Positions 53,280-63,012 of a stretch of 64,000 bases of DNA are shown here, piece by piece; position 1 is the stretch's first letter, and each line of letters starts with the position of its first letter. Both the position numbers and the translations under genes were made by a program. The DNA is taken from positions 15,663,966-15,727,965 of the forward strand of contig JABAKD010000025.1 of NCBI GenBank assembly GCA_012845835.1, written 5' to 3'. Below the pieces are notes generated by a model. It had not been told where the DNA came from. It was given only the letters and a program-made list of their open reading frames with translations, and did no database searches. This DNA comes from Undaria pinnatifida. Its lineage: Eukaryota; Sar; Phaeophyceae; Laminariales; Alariaceae.

Positions 53280-53897
53280 TTCGTAAATGATACGGTATGA
53301 TGCTACATTGTCATATCATCAGGATAAAACGATTCAATGAAAATTACGGTCAATTAATATCCTCCCAGTACCTCCGTGACAAGAAAGAAAGATTGCAACA
53401 CCATAGTCCTTAAAAAGCACTCCATAAATCTAGAGATACAATTCAGGGACAGTATTCAACATCAATCATCACGAACCTAAGATCTAAGTCGTAAAATCCT
53501 AAGTCCAAATACAAAAACTCAAATCCGAAATTCATAGACCGAAAACTCAAATCCGAAAACTCAAAAATCGGCCATATAATCAGCATTCAGCTTTCCTTAT
53601 AAAACGGTTGTCAGCTCCATAGAACAGGGGCGCCAACAAGTGTGATTGGACAGCAGTCTCGAAACTCACTTTCGAAGGAGACAAACGCCTCCCGTCTGGG
53701 TACATACTAAAAATCCATTCAAATTCCGAACGGTCAAATCCCGAGAAAGATAATGCCATACTAGACAACGCAATTGTGAAAACAGTAATATTTCAAAAAC
53801 AAAGAAAGAGTTACTTGCCTCCCTAACTACCATGCACTCTTTAAAAGTACGAAAATCCAGCTAATATATGCAGAATAATCCGTCAAGAAACAATTCA
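53280..53897 (-). other. 3' untranslated region of the Copia element, no gene
   Basis: AT-rich, with short repeats ACTCAAATCCGAAA near 53518-53560. A 62-codon minus frame (53580-53768) has no motif. Confidence 0.5.
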
Positions 53898-53975
53898 AAT
53901 CAGCTCGCGAAAAAGTCAGTCGCCCTCGGGTTCAGACGTATCGAACTCGTCGAGTTTGAGGCCTTTTTCCTACTT
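53898..53975 (-). pseudogene. Second, truncated copy of a reverse transcriptase segment
   Basis: On the minus strand it reads EKGLKLDEFDTSEPEGD, then a stop where the main copy has tryptophan, then LFREL. This corresponds to residues 204-226 of the 54580-55743 frame (nucleotides 55066-55141). It is about 80% identical by eye, in the same orientation, and lies about 1.2 kb nearer the 3' LTR. Confidence 0.75.
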
Positions 53976-54070
53976 AACGAGCCATAATCCTCTCAAGTGG
54001 TCAAGCGAATCCTTTCCCGCACAAGCGTTAACAGGTGGGCGTGACCCCTCCTTGCAGGATGAAAACTAAA

Positions 54071-54345
54071 CGGTTTGGCTCAGCTGGGTCTCATTACAGG
54101 GCTAGTTGAGAAAACCATAGACTGATTACGCAGGGATGACCCCCGGTAGTTTACCAAAAAACCGTTGCCGTCCCCGAACCCCAAAAACAATATAAACTGA
54201 ACGATTTGGCTCAGCTGGGTCTCATTACGAGGCTAGTTGAGAAAACCATAGACTGATTACGCGGGGATGACCCCGGGTAGTTACCAAAAATCGTCATCGT
54301 CCCCAAATCCCCCCAAAAATATAATCTGAACGATTTGGCTCAGCT
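54071..54345. repeat. Tandem repeat, about 131-bp period, 2.1 copies
   Basis: CG(G/A)TTTGGCTCAGCTGGGTC starts units at 54071 and 54202 and a truncated third at 54331. The first two share GCTAGTTGAGAAAACCATAG and GACTGATTACGC. Located between pol and the 3' LTR. Confidence 0.85.
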
Positions 54346-54579
54346 ATCATTATTAAACAGTAGAAAAAAACGAACCTAGCGTACTAAATCATGACATAAT
54401 CCACCGTTCTCCCAAAGTCAAATGTTCATCACAAAATCCCGGTGAAAACGAAAAACTGGACCGGCAAGTGCCTTCGTCAGGGAGTCTGCGTGTTGCTGCT
54501 CAGACTCTACGGCGACAATGTCAAACTCTCCCCTGAATACAAGCTCACGGAGGAAGTGGTGCCTAATGTCGATGTGTTT

Positions 54580-55743
54580 CTAATTCGACGCGCACACCGG
54601 GTTATGAGCCAGGTGCCTTCCCCCCTTGTTGTCCTCAAAAACCGTGATGCATGCGGAACCAAGGTCAGGCAAAATAAAACTCCCCACGTACCGCGGGAAA
54701 ATCACCTCCTTGATGGTGTCTGCTAGTGCTACGTACTCGGCTTCTGTGGTCGAAAGCGTCACGCACTTTTGAGTCCTCGAAAACCAGCACACGCATGCTC
54801 CTGCGCACATAACAGCCCCACCGGAAAACGACCTCCTATCAGTGGCATTGCTGGCGTAGTCTGCATCCGCATACGCAACCAGCTCCAGTCCCTTGCCTCT
54901 CTGAAAAGTAATGCCAAAATCACTCGTGAAAAAAACATTCTCTAAAATGCCAACCGCTGTCTTCCAGTGTATCGCCCTGGGCGAGTTGGTGTAGCTGGCT
55001 ACCGCTCTCACTGCGTTCGCAATATCCGGACGCGTCTGATTGGCAAGCCACATCAAGCACCCTACCAGTTCACGGAAAGGCCAGTCACCCTCAGGTTCAG
55101 TCGCATCGAACTCTTCGAGTTTAAGGCCCTTTTCTAACGGGTTTCTTCTGCCCGAGCTAACGCCGAACTTCAAAGCTGTGTTTTCAGCGAAAGCTTGCTG
55201 CGAGATCGTTAAAGTGCCAGCATCCCAATCTCTAGAATACCGGCAGCCCGCATACCACCTCAGCTCGCCAAGGTTGTTAATCGGCACTAGGCGGTTCAAG
55301 TCTTCGCAGAACTGATCGCATCTAGCCTTCCGTCCCACTGCGAAGATATCGTCCACATGAACTACTGTTACTATGGAGACAGTTCCAGACTCGACCAAGC
55401 GCAAGACACACGCGTCTGCTAGACTCTGCTCAAAACCAAGACTCTTCATGTGCGATAGCAAGTGGTTGTGCCACGATCTCGACGCTTGTTCCAAGCCGTA
55501 GAGACTGCGGTTCAAGCGTACTACCTTACCAGACACCTCACCACAACCCCGGGGTAGTCGCATAAAAACATCTTCGTCTAGGTTTGACTGAACAAAAGCC
55601 TGCTCTGCATCGAAATGACAAAGATCCAAATCTAACTCGCAAGCAATGGCACCCAACAAGCGGATGCAGGACGCCGTAGGCGTCGGGGCAAATGTCTCAA
55701 AGAAATCGATACCTTCACGCTGCCCGCAACCCCTCGCTACCAA
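54580..55743 (-). CDS. Copia reverse transcriptase and RNase H, 387-codon segment
   Basis: Polymerase motifs: HFDAEQAF with D45, LPRGCGEVSGKVVRLNRSLY, LEQASRSWHNHL and TVVHVDDIFAVG with D131-D132. The usual tyrosine before VDD is histidine here. The connection NLGELRWYAGCRYSRD follows, then the RNase H residues in YADADYAS (D293, D295), STTEAEYVAL (E334, E336) and FEDNKGG. It has no natural start: it follows two stops in the same frame and ends at a TAG beyond which the RNase H C-terminus continues in frame. In an active element this makes cDNA in cytoplasmic particles. Here the damage makes independent activity unlikely. Confidence 0.93.
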   Translation of the reverse strand: MVARGCGQREGIDFFETFAPTPTASCIRLLGAIACELDLDLCHFDAEQAFVQSNLDEDVFMRLPRGCGEVSGKVVRLNRSLYGLEQASRSWHNHLLSHMKSLGFEQSLADACVLRLVESGTVSIVTVVHVDDIFAVGRKARCDQFCEDLNRLVPINNLGELRWYAGCRYSRDWDAGTLTISQQAFAENTALKFGVSSGRRNPLEKGLKLEEFDATEPEGDWPFRELVGCLMWLANQTRPDIANAVRAVASYTNSPRAIHWKTAVGILENVFFTSDFGITFQRGKGLELVAYADADYASNATDRRSFSGGAVMCAGACVCWFSRTQKCVTLSTTEAEYVALADTIKEVIFPRYVGSFILPDLGSACITVFEDNKGGRHLAHNPVCASN

Positions 55744-55833
55744 CCTCGCCTTAGCCCTGGTCGCAAAGCCAATCTTATTCGATTTTCAACCGTACACCCA
55801 CTTCGCCGAAAGAACATTCAGGCCGTTTGGTTG

Positions 55834-56067
55834 CTAGATCGCGCCAAAAGCACCCGCGTTCTCCAAGCCACCATATTCTTTCTCCATGGCCTGAATCCAG
55901 AGATCAGAATATTCGTCGGTGAGCGCTTCCGAGTACGAGTTCGGCGTCAAGAGTTCACTCACCGGGCGCGAGGGTAGAGGAGGGTTCTTGTGAGGTGGGG
56001 CTTGATGGTACAGTACATGACCAATACCCTCCCGCGCAGCCATCAAAGACAACAGTCCATGTTGCAT
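55834..56067 (-). pseudogene. Copia reverse transcriptase N-terminal connector
   Basis: The minus frame contains LTPNSYSEALTDEYSDLWIQ then AMEKEYGGLENAGAF, the W..AM..E...L..N segment that precedes the polymerase fingers in Copia elements. TAG at 55836 and TGA at 55788 separate it from the rest, but SAKWVYG and FATRAKARLVARGCGQ show the frame is continuous. Confidence 0.85.
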
Positions 56068-56199
56068 ACCCCCGCGGTTTGCCCCCTGGTGCGTCCCAGT
56101 TGAGCTACACCGTCATTTACAGTCTGCGATCTGTTAATTTCTGCCTGGTTGCGAGCAGTCTGCGCCCGCGTGCGCCCCAGGTGTTGTGGCTCGCCACCA

Positions 56200-57996
56200 T
56201 CACCAGCTCCTGAGAACTGGTGTGACAGCGGCAACGGCTGTGACTGAGGCGGCTGTGCCAGGCCTGGTGACGCCCTTGACGTCACCAGCGACGGCTGCGC
56301 CGGCCCCGGCGACGCCCTTGACGGCACCACCGGTGACGGCTGAACCAACGCCTGTGACGCCCTTGACGGCACTGGTGTCGTCTGTGACGGCACCGGCGAC
56401 GCCCTTGACGGCCCTTGACGGCACCGGTGACGGCTGTGACGGCACCAGTGACGCTCTTGACGGCACCGGTGACGTCCTTGGAGTGACCGGTGACGGTTGT
56501 GCCAGCCCCGGTGACGTCCTTGACGGCACCGGTGCCAGCTCATGCCATACCTCCCCGTCTTCCGGGGGCATCTGCGCCTCTTGCAAACTCGGCCCAGATG
56601 ACGGGGTGTCCTTGGCCCATGCCGCAGGCAGCAACCCAGCAAAGGCTTGCCGCGGATGCTCCCAAGTAACATCACGGGTGTACGACCGGCGGCCGGACAC
56701 AAGTAACACCTTGCAACAGTCCCTCGGGTGGTTGCTACCGCTGTTCAAGAAAAAACAAACCTGTGCCTTCGGCTCAGATTTCAGCGTCCGCTTCACATGA
56801 TAAAAGCCTGGCTTTAGAAAGGGGAGCAGTCGCGGGAACGGTGCCCTACCATACAACTTTTGGTAAGGCGACAACATGCCCGGCCTGTCGCTCACCCTCG
56901 CCGACACGTTGATGGCATCACTCGCGTGCACGCACGCTTCCGCCCATAGAGGCCCTGTCGGCGGCAGAGGCACGCCGCCGAACAGGCGGGGAGCCTCCAG
57001 GCAGGACGCCATCGGGGCCTCCAAGACCAGGGCAATCCTGCGCTCGACCACGCCGTCGTACGTTGGAGAGTCTACGGGCGTGTATTCTCGGCGGATACGG
57101 TGGTGGTCTAGCAGCGTCACGAACTCACCCTTAGTGAATTCAGTACCGTTGTCTGAGCGTAGGCACTCCACAATGGATGGGGTGCCCTGTGCCCGAATGT
57201 CAGCCAGAAAACCAGCGAAAACAGCGGGCACGTCGGACTTCTCCTTGAGGAAGTAAGTCCATCCAAACCGAGGAAAATCGTCCACAATCATCATTAGGTA
57301 GTGGTAACCACCAGATGACGCGGGGCGCTTTCCGGACAGGTCTACAAACAGACGCTCAAAGGGTTTGGTCGAGCGACTGTTGGGCGATCTCGGAACTGGC
57401 ATCCTCCTACCCTTGGCTTCGGAACACCCAGCACAAGGGACCAACTCTCCTACAACTTCTACACCATGTTGGCGTGCCGTCTCGCGCAGGGTTTCAGCAT
57501 GTGAGTGGGCTAGCGCAACGTGCAGGTCGTTAATATCGATCCATTGCTGCTTGCCAGGGACCAATACTGCGTTAGCCATGGGGGGGTCGGTGATCCTAGT
57601 TGCGGAGCAGTATGAGCCAGCCTCTCTGCGTACGAACGAAACACTCCCCCCGAGCATGTGAACCCCCTCGGTGTCCATGGTCACACGGCACTTTGACATC
57701 ACAGCGTGTAATGAGAACAAGTTTAACTGGACTCCAGGCACGTATGCCACGTTCGTCAGCCGTACATGCGTGTCACCACCCTGGCAGTGCATCAACAGAG
57801 ACAGCTTGCCAAAGCACTCGACGCCCATCATCGTCATGTCACCTATCACTAACCTCTCCTTACCTACCGGAGGGGGCTTACAGTCAAACATCCCAGTGGG
57901 GTCCCCCGTCACGTGATACGAAGCACCAGAGTCGGCAACCCACTCATCTCTACCGCTACCCCCAGAAATGTAACAAATCCCGCAATAAGTCACCAA
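56200..57996 (-). CDS. Copia protease-integrase segment, 598 codons
   Basis: Protease: EWVADSGASYHVTGD with D22-S-G at residues 22-24. Integrase zinc-binding region: DLHVALAHSHAETL and CAGCSEAKGR (C188, C191). Catalytic core: FVDLSG (D219), LRSDNGTEF (D282) and YDGVVERR (E318), with exactly 35 residues between D282 and E318, the DD35E pattern. The C-terminal part includes RVSDRPGMLSPYQKLYGRAP and FLNSGSNHPRDCCKVL. From about residue 495 it becomes a proline/serine/alanine repeat (PSRASLVPSQPSPVPSRA) that loses frame after residue 516. The first codon is TTG just after an in-frame stop, so gag and the true start of the polyprotein lie upstream or are lost. Confidence 0.93.
   Translation of the reverse strand: MVTYCGICYISGGSGRDEWVADSGASYHVTGDPTGMFDCKPPPVGKERLVIGDMTMMGVECFGKLSLLMHCQGGDTHVRLTNVAYVPGVQLNLFSLHAVMSKCRVTMDTEGVHMLGGSVSFVRREAGSYCSATRITDPPMANAVLVPGKQQWIDINDLHVALAHSHAETLRETARQHGVEVVGELVPCAGCSEAKGRRMPVPRSPNSRSTKPFERLFVDLSGKRPASSGGYHYLMMIVDDFPRFGWTYFLKEKSDVPAVFAGFLADIRAQGTPSIVECLRSDNGTEFTKGEFVTLLDHHRIRREYTPVDSPTYDGVVERRIALVLEAPMASCLEAPRLFGGVPLPPTGPLWAEACVHASDAINVSARVSDRPGMLSPYQKLYGRAPFPRLLPFLKPGFYHVKRTLKSEPKAQVCFFLNSGSNHPRDCCKVLLVSGRRSYTRDVTWEHPRQAFAGLLPAAWAKDTPSSGPSLQEAQMPPEDGEVWHELAPVPSRTSPGLAQPSPVTPRTSPVPSRASLVPSQPSPVPSRAVKGVAGAVTDDTSAVKGVTGVGSAVTGGAVKGVAGAGAAVAGDVKGVTRPGTAASVTAVAAVTPVLRSW
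56262..56541. repeat. 42-bp (2 x 21-bp) coding minisatellite in the pol linker
   Basis: Units of the form CTTGACGGCACCGGTGACGG plus TGTGACGGCACCAGTGACGC recur six or seven times between the integrase and reverse transcriptase domains. 42 bp is 14 codons, so whole-unit changes keep the frame. The partial 10-bp unit GCCCTTGACG doubled at 56401-56420 does not. The 204-codon plus frame here is a repeat artefact. Confidence 0.85.
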
Positions 57997-58029
57997 TTTT
58001 CAGAGTCGACTCGACAACTGTTTGATGCC

Positions 58030-59636
58030 GGTATAGCACGAACTCAACCGCGAGTTCATTTCCGTTTCAGAGTACCGATACATCAGAGCGCAAACGCCTC
58101 GCTACACGTGAAGAGTTGTTATATCAAGGGTAAAGTTATTCCGCATGTTCCTTCCCGGAAGAGCGACACGTAGTATCACAGTGCTGCAAGAGTGTTAGTC
58201 CATGCCGCTACTTGATAAGCTACCGCGATAATAAATAGCGATCCTTTAAACTGTTTGGCAACCTTGATTAAAACGCGTACCAGGTATAAAATATACGGTA
58301 TCAGGTACGAACTCCATAACAAACGCAGGATTGTTGACTATCTTCGTCTGTACTCAAAATGTTCGTATACTACGTACATAAAATGTTTGAGCACCTAACT
58401 GTGGACTATAAGAACCTTATAATCTACCCCATTCCCCCTGCTCAATATTTTTGTGGTCCGGCATACAGCGGATACCCGCTTATCATAACACTCTGGACAC
58501 GCGCACGCTAAGGGCGAGGGGAGTTGAGGGGGCGATCAAACCAAAGGAGGCTTGAACACAATCAAAATCCTGTCATCAATAATTGTCAAGCAAAGCATGT
58601 CAGACTAGAATACCATATTCATAATAAAATAGGCATAACTGGAACAAGATGAGGGTGGAATCTTCAGTTTAACGAGAAAAACACATCCCGATATTTCCAC
58701 CACATGCTCGTATACCACATACTCGTATTCCACCACATATTGCATCATAAAACGTGAGTAACACTATATTTCCTCACTACCGGTTTCTTCATTTCGTGTA
58801 CCGCACTATGCTAGATCGCTGGTGAGGTTGACAAACAGCTATTCTGGAAGTAACCCGCATTGTGCAAGACACATGAAATATCAGGTATGTTATCATCGTC
58901 TCTCGTGCGTACCCGAAATGTAATACTACTGGTACTAACAATACCCATCATCATCTCCCGGGCGTACCTAAAATATAGTACTAATGGTACTAACAATACC
59001 CCTACAGCCATCAGCCGTCACCAATTTATCTGTAAACCCGGATGACGTACGATATCGTACCAGGAATTTTGTTAGGAAAATACACGGCACACAACCGAAA
59101 TCAAATATTATGTTTCGGAGATGGCGAGTTCGTTCTCAATTCCTTCCCTCTTTGGTGCGTGAGGAAAAATGGTTGATTGAAAAATGAACTAAAGTACCAA
59201 ACTGCTGGACATACGACAGACAGAAAATACGGCTGTCGCAAGTAAGCGCTAGCTACTGCGGACATAATCTATTATCAACCCGTCAAGCGTCCTGCATCCC
59301 GTGCCTTGTAACATGTTGACCAGCAGAGCTACCATACCACACGCAACCACATTTGCCGGTTGTTGGGGCCAGAGGGGCTGGGGGACAGGCACAAGCATTT
59401 ATCCTGCCCGCCCCTCTGCTCAAGCTAATCTGTCCTTTGCTATCATTTAACGCGAAAAACTAATACTTGACCGCAAAGAATCCTAGAGAAAAAGGATCGT
59501 CTCACAGCCTCAAATAATAACATGTCATCGCTCGAGCATCGCTACGTCAGTCAAGTACTGCTGCTGTACCACTCTAGAACCTAGACAAAGCCCAGACAAA
59601 AAAACAAATTTTCATGACATGACCTGTGGTGTTACC
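58030..59636 (-). other. Copia internal region without recognised coding
   Basis: Gag with a CCHC zinc knuckle would be expected here, but no minus frame above about 66 codons is present. It contains a 55-bp-period duplication (58908-59003, units CGTACC(C/T)(G/A)AAAT) and an imperfect stem with AGAGGGGC/GCCCCTCT arms at about 59371-59419. Confidence 0.6.
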
Positions 59637-60503
59637 TTAGTCTGGTGCAAACGGTGGGAAGGATTCTCCACCTGGCTGTCCGTGCCTCCCACACCCAGCG
59701 TCCTCCACCGCAACCAGCCACCTTGTGCCGACCCCAACCCGGGCCCACACATCAACGGGCTCAGCAGCCGCCGCTCCCACGGAGCACGGCAGATACTGCT
59801 CGTAATTTGGTTTCACAACCAACTCTGCGAGCAATCCCTTCTCCCCCGTCTCAAACTGCTGCTGCTGCTGCCCCTGCGGCTGCTGCTGTGCAGTGCGCTC
59901 GTTCCCAGTCTCAAGCATTGGGTATACGAGCTGTGACGTCCAAACGGGGGATGGTGCCACCGGAGGCTGCAGCTCCTGCTGCTGCTGCTTCAATGGCAGC
60001 TGCAAGAGCTCCTCCTGCTCTTTCCTTCTTGTCTCTAATTCCACTATGAAACTTTTCTCCGTCTTGAACTGCTGCTGCTGCTGCGGCTGCTGCTTAGCAG
60101 TGCTCTCATCCCCAGTCTCAAGTACTGGAATTACGAGCTGTGACTCACATCTGGCCACGCCCGCTCCCCTCTCTGGTACCTGAGACGGCTGAGAAATGCC
60201 TCGCATTCGGTCCAGTCGTAAAGAGAAGCTTGAGAGCTTGAGGAGAAGTTGCGAGTACTCGCGAATGATGAGTTCGCTCTCCTCAATGCGACCTTCGATT
60301 CTGTAGAACTCGCGCCATCCAGCCGAAATCTGGTCGATTGTTCGGAAACCATAACGGAAACCCCCCTCGAGTTCTTCCTCAAGTTGGTCCCGTATTGCGA
60401 GCAGCTCTTCCAGCTCCCGCATCTTGGCCAGCTGAGAGCTCCTCGCTCTCGCTGCCAACGCCTTCACGTCCACATCGCCCATGTTCACCTCGCCCTCAGG
60501 CAT
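59637..60503 (-). CDS. Glutamine-rich coiled-coil protein in the gag position of the Copia element
   Basis: An intact 288-codon frame with ATG at 60503 and TAA at 59637, starting 117 bp inside the 5' LTR. Residues 15-100 are strongly helix-forming and charged (SSQLAKMRELEELLAIRDQL, FYRIEGRIEESELIIREYSQ), typical of a coiled coil. Then two copies of a block follow: SQLVIPVLETGDESTAKQQP at 121-140 and SQLVYPMLETGNERTAQQQP at 190-209, each followed by a glutamine run. The C-terminus is glycine-rich. It has no zinc knuckle and no gag family signature that I recognise. Position suggests a gag-like or extra protein, and its intactness beside a broken pol is notable. A captured host gene piece is an alternative. 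Confidence 0.6.
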   Translation of the reverse strand: MPEGEVNMGDVDVKALAARARSSQLAKMRELEELLAIRDQLEEELEGGFRYGFRTIDQISAGWREFYRIEGRIEESELIIREYSQLLLKLSSFSLRLDRMRGISQPSQVPERGAGVARCESQLVIPVLETGDESTAKQQPQQQQQFKTEKSFIVELETRRKEQEELLQLPLKQQQQELQPPVAPSPVWTSQLVYPMLETGNERTAQQQPQGQQQQQFETGEKGLLAELVVKPNYEQYLPCSVGAAAAEPVDVWARVGVGTRWLVAVEDAGCGRHGQPGGESFPPFAPD

Positions 60504-60619
60504 GGTTCAAAAGAGGGCTGATTTCTCCAGCTATCTCTCTTCCGCAGAAGAGCCCACGTCACTCAACACCCTTTTCTCTAACAGGGATAGTACCGCGTAC
60601 GGTACGCGAAAATTTATCG

Positions 60620-60906
60620 TGTTTGTTGATCCCTACGAAGCGTAGAGGGCTTACCCGTTAAGCTGACAATAGTGGGGTAGTGAAGTCACCGGTATGAAGA
60701 CAAGTATAAGACGAACAAATATATATTACGTTGCTCCCAGCCAAGGCGCAGCATGGAGTGCGCTCGCCAGAAAGAAAGGCGGATAAATAGGCGGAGTATT
60801 TCCACCATCCTGATATCCCGCTATTATGTAGCCAACTTATCACTGGAAACCCCAACAATACTTGACCGTCATCATATCCGCATCATATCCAAGCATACAA
60901 TCAACA
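60620..60906 (-). repeat. LTR, 287 bp (5' LTR of the minus-strand element)
   Basis: Same ends as 52983-53269. On the minus strand it starts TGTTGATTGTATGC. TATATATTT (minus, around 60717-60725) is a plausible TATA box for the element, about 100 bp from the LTR's downstream end. Confidence 0.95.
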
Positions 60907-60911
60907 CCAAC
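60907..60911. repeat. Target-site duplication CCAAC, right
   Basis: Identical to 52978-52982. Confidence 0.9.
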
Positions 60912-62424
60912 GGTCTTCTGTTTTGTTTGAATCTGTTATGCAGCTTTAATGCCGCGTTTAGCGTCCCAAGTCATATAAGCTTTGTCTTATCGGGTCGTCG
61001 GAAAGCGAGCCTACGTAAGCGTACATCAGATCTACGAGACGATACACGCGAGACGCCGTTTACGACTACCAGACACCGTTCGGAAAATGTTTAGCCAAAA
61101 GGTGGGACACCTCTGAATACCTCTATCGTGGAACGTGTCACATCTAGCCCACCCTCGCGAATGCTTCCGTACCTCACGCCAGAAAGAAAATGAACAATGT
61201 TCGAAGCGCGACTTTGCATTTTCGTCGCCGTCCACACACGATGCAACCGAAAACAACAAGGAGATTAACTCGACTGCCCACAAAAACAAGTTTGCCGAAG
61301 GGGCTATCGGTCGTCGGAAATTGCTGGTCTACGCGTCGAACCGATCACGGATTCTTCCCTTATGTGCCTGGCCTGGCTCAGGCTTCCGGCTATGAGACAT
61401 ACCATCCGCAGACCAAGCAAGCCTACGGTAGCGGTTTTGCCCCCTTTTCCCTTATTGTGCTTGAGGCAATCCCACGAGCGACTTTCTACAGCACGCATGA
61501 TGTCGCTTTGGTAGGTTTTCTTGGCGAACCATATCAAATCGTTCTACTGCGCTTTATGTCGCGAAATGAAACAACACCGGAGCATAATACCGCAGAAGAT
61601 CAGGACGTTCACTCGCGCGGGTGACCCCGAAATAGGTCGGAAATCGGTCCCAAAAGTGCCCCACCTACCGCAGCTTTGGTCCGCGCCATGTAACAAACAT
61701 TTTCCGGGGTTGGACTTTCTCCCTTTTGTATACAGCATCTTGCATAACATCCCATGACGGTAGATACAGGACGACTTCGGCTGAAGATATGGATCGCGAT
61801 CTGCCCGAGGTGTGGAACCTTATCTTAGCATTAGTCAGCTCACCCATATAAAGTTCTTCGTCGTTCTTCGATTCCTCCGTCATCCCGAGCTTGGACACAA
61901 GGCGCCAGATGAAATCGTGCTGACGCACAAAACACAACGGAGAGGCCAGCACGTGTTAAATTACTACTGGGTAGCAGCGTTCCGGTTGAGTACTTTAAAG
62001 GCCATCCTATTGCGTACCCATTTTAGGCTTAGGATAACGGGTCGGCAGGATAAACGTGTCGACATCCGAGCGGCTCCCATTCCTGGGGACACGTGGACAG
62101 CGGTTCTAGAATTCGACACGGGGGTTTTGCTTAACGTTTGCCTTGGTGGACGTTAATGTTTGTTCTTACGATTCCCGAAACACCGTGGTAGGCCGGAAAA
62201 GGCCACAATATAAAGTTTTATTATAAGGTGATGCAGTTGAGTTAGGATAAGTTTCGATCGAGTCCCGCGGTAGGGGTCGAACGTTTTGGGCTAACCACGT
62301 TCGAACGATCTGACCGATCTGGCCGGCTGAAATCATCCTTCAAACGTGAGGAACGAACTAACTGTGTGTCTAACACTCTAAACGAGTACATGCTTTTTTT
62401 TCTTGGGGCTAGCACATAGGAGAG
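60912..62424. other. No recognised gene; family T scraps at 61147-61180 and 61608-61690
   Basis: AGCCCACCCTCGCGAATGCT then CCGTACCTCACGCC, and later CACTCGCGCGGGTGACCCCG then CCTACCGCAGCTTTGGTCC, are the two ends of a family T-like element about 540 bp apart. No core can be aligned between them. Frames of 95-144 codons in this stretch have no motif. Confidence 0.35.
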
Positions 62425-62540
62425 TTGGTCGGAATGCGCAAACGCACTGCTTTGAAGAAGTCGTGTTTCGGGTGAGGTAATGAGCTCCTCGCATTTGGAT
62501 CGCCCAATACATTATGCTGCACCCGTACCGTGGGATGGCT
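62425..62540 (+). repeat. Family G dispersed repeat copy
   Basis: TTGGTCGGAATGCGCAAACG, GAAGTCGTGTTTCGGGTGAG, GAGCTCCTCGC and GCACCCGTACCGTGGGATG. Confidence 0.6.
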
Positions 62541-63012
62541 GTTTGCTACCTGCTAAAGCTTGCCAATCGTTTTCCTACACTATGCCGTCTCGAACCGTCG
62601 CTTCAACGCTAAGCGGGTGCTACAGAACACGTGGCTGGCAGCTGGAAGGCATATTTCTGTTGAGCCCCGCCAATGATGGACGATTTAGCAGCAATACTCG
62701 CGAGCTCTGCTGATCGCTGAGTGCCGAGAACGTGACCTTCTTGCCTCGTCTTATTGAAAGTTATTCGCCGTCTCGGGCGGTTTATGCTGTGCAGATATAG
62801 ACTATTAAAGGAAATTGACGTACCTGTCTTCCACGCCATCATTTTTGGTTGTGTTCTCAGCATGAAACACATATTTCCACCCATCTACATCCAAACGAGC
62901 AGTATCCATGCCGATGTGTCCTCCCAGAGAGACAAGCTCTGTGGTTGTGTGGAATTCGGACGATGAAACACTTCGAGACGTCTGTCGAAATACGAGTAGC
63001 GTTTGACCTCGG
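62541..63012. other. No recognised feature
   Basis: Short overlapping frames on both strands (62609-62966) without motif. Confidence 0.35.

Larger units (their letters stand above)
54418..57996 (-). pseudogene. Copia pol, broken by stops and frameshifts
   Basis: One overall minus frame runs from about 57996 to TGA at 54420-54418. The domains are annotated separately: protease/integrase 56200-57996, connector 55834-56067, and reverse transcriptase/RNase H 54580-55743 with its tail to 54418. Lesions are: a 10-bp duplication in the linker minisatellite (56401-56420) that shifts frame, a second shift between 56043 and 56067 that returns it, and in-frame stops at 55836-55834 (TAG), 55788-55786 (TGA) and 54582-54580 (TAG). 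After the last stop the frame still reads KHIDIRHHFLRELVFRGEF and ADSLTKALAGPVF, so the stop is a late mutation. A stop also lies just 5' of the protease at about 58001. Confidence 0.9.
52978..60911 (-). mobile_element. Complete Ty1/Copia LTR retrotransposon insertion, coding strand minus
   Basis: LTRs at 52983-53269 and 60620-60906 bound a 7924-bp element flanked by CCAAC on both sides (52978-52982, 60907-60911). The minus strand carries, in transcription order, the 5' LTR, a 117-bp leader, a 288-codon frame in the gag position, about 1.6 kb without clear coding, and a pol frame in Copia order (protease, integrase, reverse transcriptase, RNase H). A 1.1-kb 3' region with a tandem repeat and the 3' LTR follow. 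No primer binding site matching the usual initiator-tRNA complement was recognised after the 5' LTR. A purine-rich GCAGGGAGGC directly precedes the 3' LTR. Stops and frameshifts in pol argue it is immobile without help. Confidence 0.93.

Noticed and set aside
56186-56800. 204-codon plus-strand frame rich in Thr/Ala/Pro
   Set aside because: Antisense of the 42-bp minisatellite in Copia pol. The repeat keeps all frames open.
59619-60049. Plus-strand frames over the Gln-rich region
   Set aside because: Poly-Ala/Ser/Cys runs that are frame shadows of the minus-strand CAG/CTG-rich coding sequence.
60560-60619. Primer binding site next to the 5' LTR
   Set aside because: The sequence CGATAAATTTTCGCGTACC does not resemble the usual initiator-tRNA complement, and no other tRNA match could be established by eye.
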